Source: Thermoplasmata archaeon
GTDB taxonomy: Archaea; Thermoplasmatota; DTKX01; VGTL01
Assembly: GCA_038851035.1 (NCBI GenBank)
Contig: JAWCLH010000004.1
Span: forward strand, 1 to 64,000
Direction of reading: 5' to 3'
DNA: 64,000 nt
The translations under genes and the position numbers were made by a program. Below, in pieces: positions 16,465-24,270 of the stretch (position 1 is its first letter; every line of letters begins with the position of its first letter). Under the pieces are notes generated by a model, which worked only from the letters and a program-made list of their open reading frames with translations, was not told the DNA's origin and made no database searches.

Positions 16465-16895
16465 TTCCTCTACAGAACGCTATAAAGAAGTTTAGAATCG
16501 ACACGATTCCGGCGGAGGCGACGGCGCTCGACGCCCTGAGAAAGATGGCGGCGTCCGACTTCGCCCCGCTCCTCGTTCCCAGAAAGGGCCGCAACGACGC
16601 CTATGGCATTGTGACCAGGGGGGACCTTCTGAAGAAGGTCTTCGCAGCCGGGAGGGACGCGAAGCAGGTCCGGGTCTCGGAGATAATGAGCAAGCCCCTG
16701 ATCACCGTGAACGATCTCACGATGGACCTCAGGTGGGCCGCCAGGCTGATGACGCGCTGCGGGGTATCGGCCCTGGCGGTGCTGGACAGGGGAGAGTTCT
16801 ACGGCTTCATCACCGACGCCTGCATTATAGAGGAATATTTCAACGAGATGAGGAGGGAGAAGGTCCACAGGACGGGGGAGATGCTGTCGTGCTAG
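16461..16895 (+). CDS. CBS-domain protein 2
   Basis: Second Bateman module, 144 aa, without the low-complexity tail of its neighbour. The two CBS repeats end in YGIVTRGDLLKKV and FYGFITDACIIEEY. Similar order and length to the first gene suggest a tandem duplication, and the two could pair as a heterodimer. It stops with TAG, uncommon in this window. The next gene, an hdrA variant, starts 68 nt later. Confidence 0.82.
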   Translation: MIPLQNAIKKFRIDTIPAEATALDALRKMAASDFAPLLVPRKGRNDAYGIVTRGDLLKKVFAAGRDAKQVRVSEIMSKPLITVNDLTMDLRWAARLMTRCGVSALAVLDRGEFYGFITDACIIEEYFNEMRREKVHRTGEMLSC

Positions 16896-16962
16896 GGAAT
16901 TCGGAGGCGCCGGAGGATGGCGCGGGGGGCCGGGGAGCGGGGGCGAGCCCGGGGGTGGTCAC

Positions 16963-18792
16963 GTGACCACTGGGGCGCTGGGAGCGCCGGCGGGGCGGAA
17001 GGAGGGTGGCGGGGCGAGGGTCGCGGTCTTCCTCTGCACCTGCAAGAGCGAGCTGGGGAAACACCTCGACATGGAGAGGCTGGCCCCAGCGATATCAGAG
17101 CTCCCCGGAGTGGCGATGGTGAGGGTCCAGGAGGCCCTCTGCGTCCCGGAGGGCCAGAAGGAGATGGTCGAGGCCTGGAAAGCGTCGGGGGCGGACAGGG
17201 TCGTTGTCGGGGCCTGCACGCCGAACATACAGGGCCTGATAATGCGCGACGCCCTCGAGCGCGCCGGGCTGAACAGGTACCTCTACGAGCAGGTCAACAT
17301 ACGCGAGCTCTGCGGCTGGGTCCACGGCGACAGGGCGGTCGCGACGGAGAAGGCCCTGAGGCTCCTGAAAGCCGCCGTCGCGCGGTCCGCGGAGCTCGAG
17401 CCGCTCCAGGACGTCGAGCTCGCGGTGGTTCCCGAGGCGCTCGTCGTTGGAGGAGGGGTTGCGGGGATGGAGGCGGCGCTTTGCATCGCAGAGAGGGGCT
17501 TCAGGGTCCATTTGGTCGAGAGGAGCGACAGACTCGGTGGGAGGGCCTACAGCCTGAGCGTGACCTTCCCCACCCACAACTGCGGAATCTGCTGCATGCA
17601 GTACTGCAAGGAGTGCGTGCTCACGCCCAAGGTGGAGAGCGTTCTCCAGAACCCCCGAGTCAATGTCTACCTGTGTAGCGAGGTCGAGTCCATCGAGGGC
17701 GGCTTCGGGGACAGGAGGATCAGGCTCAGGACGCCCGGGGGCCCCGTGGAGCTGAGGGTCGGGACGATAGTCGTCGCCTGCGGCTCGGACGTTTTCGACG
17801 CCCGGAGAATTCCCGAGTACGGCTACGGCGTCTACAAAGACGTGGTCACGACCATGGACCTGGAGAAGATGCTCGCCCGGGAGAGGGAGTTCCTAGGGAG
17901 GCTCGTCAGGCCCTCGACGGGCGAGGTGCCGCGCAGGGTGAACTTCATCCAGTGCGTCGGCTCCAGGGACAGGGTGAAGGGGAACCTCCACTGCTCCCTC
18001 GTCTGCTGCACCTACGCGATAGGACAGGCGAGGGAGATCCGGAAGCTCCACCCGCAGACCGAGGTCTTCGTTCACTACATTGACCTCAGGGGACCCTACA
18101 GGGGGTTCGAGGAGTTCTGCGAGCAGGCCAAGGCCGAGGGTGTGGTTTTCGTCCGGGGCCGGGTGTCGGAGGTCAGGGAGACGAAGGAGGGGCTGAGAAT
18201 TCGGTTCGAGGACACCGACCTCGGGAAGGTCCTGGACATGCCAACTGATCTCGTGGTGCTGGCGGTAGGGCAGGAGCCCGCGGCGGGCTCGAAGGAGCTT
18301 GCGAAGCTCCTCCACCTCCAGCTCGACCAGGACGGGTTCATAAAGGATCTCAACCCCAACTTCCCGGCGGAGTACAGGAGGGGGGTCTTCGTGGCGGGCT
18401 GCGCCGAGGGCCCCAAGGGGATAAGGTACTCCATCGAGGACGCCAAGATCGCGGCCTCCGCCGCCGCCGACATGATGGCCGCGGGCAGGATAAGGAAGAC
18501 CCGGGCCATCGCGGTCGTGGACGAGGAGAGGTGCCGGGGCTGCGGGAGGTGCGAGGAGCTCTGCGAGTACGGCGCCGCGAAAGTGGTCGAGAAGGGCGGC
18601 AGGATGGTCTCGGTGCGAGACGAGGCGCGCTGCGAGGGCTGCGGGGCCTGCGCCGCGCAGTGCTGCAGCCGCGCGATTCAGATAAAGCACTTCACGAGGC
18701 CGCAGATGGAGGCGGAGATGAGGGAGCTGCTGGAGAGGGCGGGGTCGAGGGAGAAGGGGGGCGGGGGCCGGGCGGGGGAGGGCGCGGCATGA
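16963..18792 (+). CDS. hdrA: HdrA variant lacking the inserted ferredoxin domain
   Basis: HdrA-family flavoprotein, 609 aa. The N-terminal Cys domain is present (VAVFLCTC, GACTPN), then the FAD motif GGGVAGMEA near residue 163, FIQCVGSRD, and two C-terminal [4Fe-4S] motifs CRGCGRCEELC and CEGCGACAAQCC. In place of the inserted ferredoxin domain of normal HdrA there is only a short Cys-rich strip, NCGICCMQYCKEC, and the segment QLDKTFP is changed to SLSVTFP. The electron path must therefore differ from canonical HdrA. Start GTG 16963. It precedes mvhD and an HdrD-like gene. Confidence 0.88.
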   Translation: MTTGALGAPAGRKEGGGARVAVFLCTCKSELGKHLDMERLAPAISELPGVAMVRVQEALCVPEGQKEMVEAWKASGADRVVVGACTPNIQGLIMRDALERAGLNRYLYEQVNIRELCGWVHGDRAVATEKALRLLKAAVARSAELEPLQDVELAVVPEALVVGGGVAGMEAALCIAERGFRVHLVERSDRLGGRAYSLSVTFPTHNCGICCMQYCKECVLTPKVESVLQNPRVNVYLCSEVESIEGGFGDRRIRLRTPGGPVELRVGTIVVACGSDVFDARRIPEYGYGVYKDVVTTMDLEKMLAREREFLGRLVRPSTGEVPRRVNFIQCVGSRDRVKGNLHCSLVCCTYAIGQAREIRKLHPQTEVFVHYIDLRGPYRGFEEFCEQAKAEGVVFVRGRVSEVRETKEGLRIRFEDTDLGKVLDMPTDLVVLAVGQEPAAGSKELAKLLHLQLDQDGFIKDLNPNFPAEYRRGVFVAGCAEGPKGIRYSIEDAKIAASAAADMMAAGRIRKTRAIAVVDEERCRGCGRCEELCEYGAAKVVEKGGRMVSVRDEARCEGCGACAAQCCSRAIQIKHFTRPQMEAEMRELLERAGSREKGGGGRAGEGAA

Positions 18793-18805
18793 CGGAGGGC
18801 GGCGC

Positions 18806-19354
18806 ATGAGCGGCGGCGAGGAGACCGGGGGCGCCGGGGCGGGGGCCGGGGGGCCGGGCGCGGCCGGCTTCGAGCCCTCGATAGTGGCCTTCACCTGCGC
18901 CTGGTGCGGCTACCCATCCGCGGTGCTGGCGGGCGTGAACAGAATCGAGTACCCGCCCGGCGTCATGATCATCAGGGTGATGTGCTCCGGGATGGTGGAG
19001 CCGGCCTACATCATGAAGGCCTTCGAGTACGGCGCCGATGGAGTGATCATCGTCGGCTGCCAGATGGACAACTGCCACTACATGGTCGGGAACAAGAGGG
19101 CGGAGGAGAGAGCCGCGATGATGCGCGAGCTGCTCGACCTGCTCGGAATCGGTTCGGCGAGGCTCAGGACGGAGTGGATAAACGCCTCCCAGAGGGTCGA
19201 GTTCGCCAGGGCGATGAACGAGTTCTCGGCGCGGCTGAGGGAGCTGGGGCCCGGCCCGGTTAGCCCTGGATGTAGAGACGGGGGAGTGGAGGATAGTATG
19301 GTGGAGCGGCCGGGGAGGGATGGGGCCCTTGGAGAGAGGTACCTGAATGAGTGA
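18806..19354 (+). CDS. mvhD: MvhD-type iron-sulfur adaptor
   Basis: Delta subunit that links a hydrogenase or dehydrogenase to HdrA through a [2Fe-2S] cluster; 182 aa. The motif order is CAWCGY, VMCSGM, GCQMDNCHY. The first motif differs from the CCNWCSY of the other copies in this window. Gly/Ala-rich residues precede the domain and an extra 38-residue tail follows ELGPG. The stop overlaps the next gene by 8 nt, so MvhD and the HdrD-like protein are probably made together. Confidence 0.85.
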   Translation: MSGGEETGGAGAGAGGPGAAGFEPSIVAFTCAWCGYPSAVLAGVNRIEYPPGVMIIRVMCSGMVEPAYIMKAFEYGADGVIIVGCQMDNCHYMVGNKRAEERAAMMRELLDLLGIGSARLRTEWINASQRVEFARAMNEFSARLRELGPGPVSPGCRDGGVEDSMVERPGRDGALGERYLNE

Positions 19355-20528
19355 GAAGGTGGTCAGGAGAATCATCGAGGACACGCACGCCTTCGACTGC
19401 GTCGAGTGCGGCAAGTGCACCTCGGTCTGCCCCCTGACCAAGCACAACCCGGACTTCGCCCCCAGGCTGATGGTGGTCAGGGCCCTAGACCGCCCGGACC
19501 CGGAGGCCCTTGCGGGGGAGAGGGATCTCTGGACCTGCACGACCTGCGGCATGTGCACCTCGATGTGTCCCTACAAAGTGGACTACACGGAGTTCATCAG
19601 GGCCCTGAGGGCCGAGGGCGTTCTCAGGGGCGTGGACCCCGAGTGCTCCCAGGGCGGCCTGCTTCATTCGATGATGAGGGTGATGGCGAAGGGCGCGCTG
19701 GTCCAGAACCGCCTCGGCTGGGTTACGGATGGACTGAAGGTCGCGGAGAGGGGGGAGCTGTACTACTTCACCGGCTGCGCGAGGCACCTGGCCACGGTGT
19801 TCAGGGACAGGAAGGGGCTGGACATCGGCGGCGTCCCGGGGGCCGCGGTCAGGATAATGAACGCCGCCGGGGTGGTTCCAGCGATGAGCCGGGAGGAGGT
19901 CTGCTGCGGCCACGACCTGAACTGGATGGGGGACGAGGAGCACTTCGCCATGCTGGTTGACAGGAACGTGGCCGCGATCAAAGCGACGGGAGCGAAGCGC
20001 GTGGTTTTCACCTGTCCCGAGGGCCTGCGCACGTTCAGGAAGGACTACCCGCTCGTCGCGGAGGAGGACATCCCCTTCACCGCGGTGCACATATCGGAGC
20101 TCATGGCGGCCTGGGTGCGCGAGGGGAGGCTGAGGTTCAGGGAGACAAAGAAGAGGGTCGCCTACCACGATGCCTGCAGGCTCGGGAGGCATATGGGTAT
20201 ATACGACGCTCCGAGGGAGCTCCTGAGGGCGATTCCGGGCCTGGAGCTCGTCGAGATGGAGGGCTCGCGCGAGAGGTGCCTCTGCTGCGGGGTGTCGGGC
20301 TGGATGGGCTGCGGGGCTGGCACAAAGCTCCTCCAGATGGACAAGCTGATGGAGGCGAAGAGGACGGGCGCGGAGGTGATGCTGACCTTCTGCCCGAAGT
20401 GCCAGATACATCTGGACTGCGCCGCGGCGGACAAGGTTCCTGTGGACCGCGCTCTGGTCGACATCCCGGTGAGGGACTTCACGGTCTTCACGGCGGACGC
20501 GCTGGAGAAACGGAGGTCTGAGCCTTGA
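19347..20528 (+). CDS. HdrC-HdrB fusion (HdrD-like)
   Basis: One chain with the HdrC-type dicluster domain (CVECGKCTSVCP, CTTCGMCTSMCP) followed by two CCG domains as in HdrB/HdrD; 393 aa. The first CCG domain has GCARH and VCCGHD but only CPEG where CxxC is expected, so it lacks one ligand; the second is complete (DACRLGRH, CCGVSGWMGC, CPKC). Probably only one non-cubane cluster forms. Related proteins reduce disulfides or oxidise hydroxy acids; the substrate here is open. ATG at 19347; the stop overlaps the following mvhD (TTGA). Confidence 0.87.
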   Translation: MSEKVVRRIIEDTHAFDCVECGKCTSVCPLTKHNPDFAPRLMVVRALDRPDPEALAGERDLWTCTTCGMCTSMCPYKVDYTEFIRALRAEGVLRGVDPECSQGGLLHSMMRVMAKGALVQNRLGWVTDGLKVAERGELYYFTGCARHLATVFRDRKGLDIGGVPGAAVRIMNAAGVVPAMSREEVCCGHDLNWMGDEEHFAMLVDRNVAAIKATGAKRVVFTCPEGLRTFRKDYPLVAEEDIPFTAVHISELMAAWVREGRLRFRETKKRVAYHDACRLGRHMGIYDAPRELLRAIPGLELVEMEGSRERCLCCGVSGWMGCGAGTKLLQMDKLMEAKRTGAEVMLTFCPKCQIHLDCAAADKVPVDRALVDIPVRDFTVFTADALEKRRSEP

Positions 20529-20965
20529 CGGACTTCGAGCCAAGAATTCTCGCGTTTTGCTGCAACTGGTGCGCCTATGCCGGAGCTGATCTGGCGGGCG
20601 TGAGCAGAATTCAGTACCCGCCCAACGTCAGAATCGTCAGGGTGATGTGCTCGGGGCGGGTGGACATGGCGCACGTCGTCAGGGCCTTCAGGCAGGGAGC
20701 GGACGGGGTGCTCGTCGCGGGCTGCCACCCGGGAGACTGCCACTACATCAGCGGGAACGAGAGCGCCAAAGCGAGGATGGATTTCCTGCGCAGGTTCCTC
20801 GAGGGCGTCGGCATCGAGCGCGAGCGCCTCAGGCTGGAGTGGATAGCGGGCTCGGAGGGGGCGAAGTTCGCCCGCGTTGTTCAGGAGATGGTGGAGCAGA
20901 TTCGGGCGCTGGGGCCGCTCCGGCAGGGGCCGGGGCAGCACCGGACGGGAGGTGGGGGGGCTTGA
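20525..20965 (+). CDS. mvhD: MvhD-type iron-sulfur adaptor
   Basis: 146-aa adaptor with CCNWCAYAGADLAGVSR, VMCSGR and GCHPGDCHY, the full set of [2Fe-2S] ligands. It starts at TTG 20525, overlapping the stop of the HdrD-like gene, and ends overlapping the ATG of the tandem HdrA (TGATG). Coupling to that gene suggests it docks on the tandem HdrA. Its sequence is close to the MvhD part of the triple fusion at 24267. Confidence 0.88.
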   Translation: MTDFEPRILAFCCNWCAYAGADLAGVSRIQYPPNVRIVRVMCSGRVDMAHVVRAFRQGADGVLVAGCHPGDCHYISGNESAKARMDFLRRFLEGVGIERERLRLEWIAGSEGAKFARVVQEMVEQIRALGPLRQGPGQHRTGGGGA

Positions 20966-23900
20966 TGGAGAGCGCGGGAGAGAGGGCGCCCGGGGCGGGA
21001 GGGGAGGGGCCGGTGGATGCGGAGGGGGCCGGGCGGCCGGATGCGGCGGGCGGGGCCCCCGCAGATGGCACCCCCGGCGCAAGGGTCGGTGCGGTTCTTG
21101 TGGTGGGTGGCGGGGTGGCCGGCATTCAGGCCGCGCTGGATCTGGCGGAGGGCGGTTTCAAAGTCTACGTGGTTGAGAAAACGCCCAGCATCGGCGGCGT
21201 CATGGCCCAGCTCGACAAGACCTTCCCGACGAACGACTGCGCGATGTGCATACTCGCGCCCAAGCTTGTCGAGACGGGCAGGCACAGGAACATCGAGATA
21301 ATCAATAACGCGGAGGTCGAGGGGGTCGACGGGGGGCCGGGGAGATTCACGGTCACAGTGAAGCGAAGGCTCCCGTACATCAACCCGGGGAAGTGCACCG
21401 CCTGCGGCCGCTGCGCAGAGCTCTGCCCGATAGAGACCCCGTCGGCCTTCGAGGAGGGGATGTGCGACAGGAAGGCGGTTTTTATACCCTTCCCTCAGGC
21501 TGTGCCCCTTTGCTACACGATTGACAGGAGGGCCTGCGTCGGCTGCGGCCGCTGCGCGGCGGTCTGCCCCGCAAAAGCGGTGGAGTTCAGCCCCGAGGAG
21601 ACCGAGACCAGGACGCTAGAGGTCGGCTCCATCGTCCTTGCACCCGGCTTCGAGAAGTTCGACCCGAGAATGCTCAGGGAGTTCGGCTACAGGGTGTTCC
21701 CTAACGTGATCACGAGTATAGAGCTCGAGAGGATGCTGAGCGCCTCGGGGCCCACGAGAGGCCATATATTCCGGCCATCCGACGGAAAGATTCCCGAAAA
21801 GCTCGCTTTCATCCAGTGCGTTGGCTCGCGTTTCGGGGAGCTGAGGCAGAGGTATTGCTCCGCGGTGTGCTGCATGCTCAGCGTGAAGGAGGCGCTCATC
21901 GCGCAGGAGCACGTGCGCGGGCTGAGGAGCACGATATTCTTCATGGACATGAGGGCGTTCGGGAAGGACTTCGACGAGTACTACAGGCGCGCTGAGAGGG
22001 AGTACGGCGTGAGGTTCGTCATGTGGAGGCCCTCGCACATAACCGAGAAACCCGGGAGCCTCAACCTAGAGCTCACCTACGAGACGGCCGAGGGTAAGCT
22101 CGTAAAGGAAGAATTCGACATGGTCGTCCTCGCCGCGGGCATCAGGCCCCCGGCGGAGGCCCGGAGCCTCGCCAGGGTAATGGGCATAAAGCTCAATCCC
22201 TACGGCTTCTGCCAGACCGGCACCTTCACCCCGACCGAGACATCGAGACCAGGAATCTATGTCGCAGGCGCATTCGCGGTCCCCCAGGACGTCCCCGACT
22301 CCGTCGCGAACGCTTCGGGCGCCGCGGCGAGGGCGGCCTCCGTCATTGCTACAGTGAGGGGGAAGCTCGTCCAGCCCCCCGCCCTGCCCCCCGAGACCGA
22401 CGTCTCAGGCCAGGAACCCCGCGTCGGGGTCTTCGTCTGCCGCTGCGGGATTAACATCGCCGGCACGGTGGACGTGGCGAGGGTCGTCGAAGCGATCAAA
22501 AAGGAGAAGGGGGTCGTCTACGCCGCCGAGAACACCTACACCTGCTCTCAGGACACGCTGAAGAACATCCAGGCGAGAATCAAGGAGTACTCGCTGAACA
22601 GAATCGTCGTGGCCTCCTGCACCCCGAGGACACACGCGCCCCTCTTCCAGGCGACGATGAGGGAGGCCGGGCTCAACCCCTACCTCTTCGAGATGGCGAA
22701 CCTGCGCGAGCAGTGCTCCTGGGTACACATGCTCGAGAGGGAGGAGGCGACGGAGAAGGCGATAGCTCTGGTCAGGATGGCCGTGGCCCGGGCCCGGACG
22801 CTCCAGCCGCTCCAGAGGCTCAGGACGCCGGTGAAGAAGAGCGCGCTGGTGATCGGGGGCGGAATCTCGGGGATGACCGCGGCCCTCGAGATGGCGGCGC
22901 AGGGGTACCCAGTCACCCTCGTCGAGAGGGAGCCGGAGCTCGGAGGAATCTCGAGGAGGATACACTACACACTCGACGGTCTCGACGTGCGCGGCCATCT
23001 GGAAGACTTGATAAAAAGGGTCGAGAGTGCTCTTCTCGTGCGCGTCCTGAAGAGCACAGAAGTCAAGGCGGTCGAGGGGTTCGTAGGGAATTTCAGGGCG
23101 GTGGTCGGCCCGAGCGGGCGGGGGGCGGGAGCGGAGGGGGTTGTGGAGGCCGGCGTGATAATCGTCGCCACCGGCGGAAGGGAGTACAGACCGGAGGAGC
23201 ACCTCTTCGGAAAAAATGAGAGGGTCATCACCCAGCTGGACCTCGAGGAGAGGATTGCCTCAGGAGCCCTCCCGTCCCTCAAAACGGTCGTAATGATTCA
23301 GTGCGTGGGCAGCAGGAACGAGAGGAGGACCTACTGCAGCCGCGTGTGCTGCACCGAGACAATCAAGAACGCGCTCAGGCTGAAGAGGGAAAGGCCGGAG
23401 GTTCAGATATTCATCTTGTACAGGGACATGAGGACCTACGGCTTCAGGGAGGAGTGGTTCAGGGAGGCCAGGGAGCTCGGCATCAACTTCATCAGACACG
23501 AGGACGCCGAGCCGCCACTAGTGGAGGAAGAGGGCGGCGGTCTGAGGGTGACGGTCCGGGACCCGGTCATCGGGAGGCGGGTGGTGATTCGCCCCGACCT
23601 GGTCGTTCTCGCCGTGGCCACCCTCCCCGCCGAGGGCGCGGAGGAGCTGGCCAGAATGCTCAAGGTACCTTTGAACAAGAGCGGCTTCTTCCTGGAGGCG
23701 CACGTCAAGCTCAGGCCGCTGGACTTCGCCACTGATGGAATATTTCTCTGCGGCCTCGCCCACTCGCCGAAATTTGTGGAGGAGTGCATATTCCAGGCCC
23801 AGGGGGCGGTCGCGAGGGCATGCGGAATTCTGTCGAAGGACGAGCTGGAGGCGGAGGCCGCGGTGGCTGTCGTGGACGAGGCGAGGTGCAGGGCCTGCGG

Positions 23901-24270
23901 GACGTGCGTGAAGGCCTGCGACTTCCGGGCCCCGGAGCTCGTGGATAAAGGGGACGGGAGGAGGGTGTCGCGCATAAATCCGGCGCTCTGCAAGGGCTGC
24001 GGGAAGTGCGTGGCTCTATGCTGCAATAGGGCGATATCCATCCTTCACTTCGGGACGGAACAGATAATGGCGGCGGTGGAGGCGGCGCTGTGCGGCCCAT
24101 GCGATGGCCCGGAAGGAGGGCCCGACGCCGCCAAGACGGTCGAGGGTGTAGGTGCGAGCGGGGGCGAGAAGGGTGAGGCTGCGGGTGAGGGAGCGAGCGG
24201 GGGAGGGGGCGGCGCCGGTGGGATGGAGGAGAGACAGGGTTCTGGACCGGGCGGGGGGATGAGGGAGTGA
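20965..24270 (+). CDS. hdrA: tandem HdrA-HdrA fusion, 1,101 aa
   Basis: Two HdrA modules in one chain. Module 1 (to about residue 470) has the FAD motif VVGGGVAGIQA, QLDKTFPTNDC and an inserted ferredoxin domain (CTACGRCAELCP, CVGCGRCAAVCP) but neither the N-terminal Cys domain nor C-terminal clusters. Module 2 starts with the N-terminal Cys domain (RVGVFVCRCGINIAG, about 485), has a second FAD motif (GGGISGM, about 628), and ends in two [4Fe-4S] motifs (CRACGTCVKAC, CKGCGKCVALCC). The halves complement each other. Start ATG 20965; the frame stays open upstream over mvhD. A Gly-rich tail of about 60 residues follows. Confidence 0.9.
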   Translation: MESAGERAPGAGGEGPVDAEGAGRPDAAGGAPADGTPGARVGAVLVVGGGVAGIQAALDLAEGGFKVYVVEKTPSIGGVMAQLDKTFPTNDCAMCILAPKLVETGRHRNIEIINNAEVEGVDGGPGRFTVTVKRRLPYINPGKCTACGRCAELCPIETPSAFEEGMCDRKAVFIPFPQAVPLCYTIDRRACVGCGRCAAVCPAKAVEFSPEETETRTLEVGSIVLAPGFEKFDPRMLREFGYRVFPNVITSIELERMLSASGPTRGHIFRPSDGKIPEKLAFIQCVGSRFGELRQRYCSAVCCMLSVKEALIAQEHVRGLRSTIFFMDMRAFGKDFDEYYRRAEREYGVRFVMWRPSHITEKPGSLNLELTYETAEGKLVKEEFDMVVLAAGIRPPAEARSLARVMGIKLNPYGFCQTGTFTPTETSRPGIYVAGAFAVPQDVPDSVANASGAAARAASVIATVRGKLVQPPALPPETDVSGQEPRVGVFVCRCGINIAGTVDVARVVEAIKKEKGVVYAAENTYTCSQDTLKNIQARIKEYSLNRIVVASCTPRTHAPLFQATMREAGLNPYLFEMANLREQCSWVHMLEREEATEKAIALVRMAVARARTLQPLQRLRTPVKKSALVIGGGISGMTAALEMAAQGYPVTLVEREPELGGISRRIHYTLDGLDVRGHLEDLIKRVESALLVRVLKSTEVKAVEGFVGNFRAVVGPSGRGAGAEGVVEAGVIIVATGGREYRPEEHLFGKNERVITQLDLEERIASGALPSLKTVVMIQCVGSRNERRTYCSRVCCTETIKNALRLKRERPEVQIFILYRDMRTYGFREEWFREARELGINFIRHEDAEPPLVEEEGGGLRVTVRDPVIGRRVVIRPDLVVLAVATLPAEGAEELARMLKVPLNKSGFFLEAHVKLRPLDFATDGIFLCGLAHSPKFVEECIFQAQGAVARACGILSKDELEAEAAVAVVDEARCRACGTCVKACDFRAPELVDKGDGRRVSRINPALCKGCGKCVALCCNRAISILHFGTEQIMAAVEAALCGPCDGPEGGPDAAKTVEGVGASGGEKGEAAGEGASGGGGGAGGMEERQGSGPGGGMRE

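Noticed and set aside
20647-20964. N-terminal extension of the tandem HdrA
   Set aside because: It overlaps the mvhD coding sequence in another frame and is Gly/Arg-rich; the ATG at 20965 overlaps the mvhD stop as expected for coupled genes.
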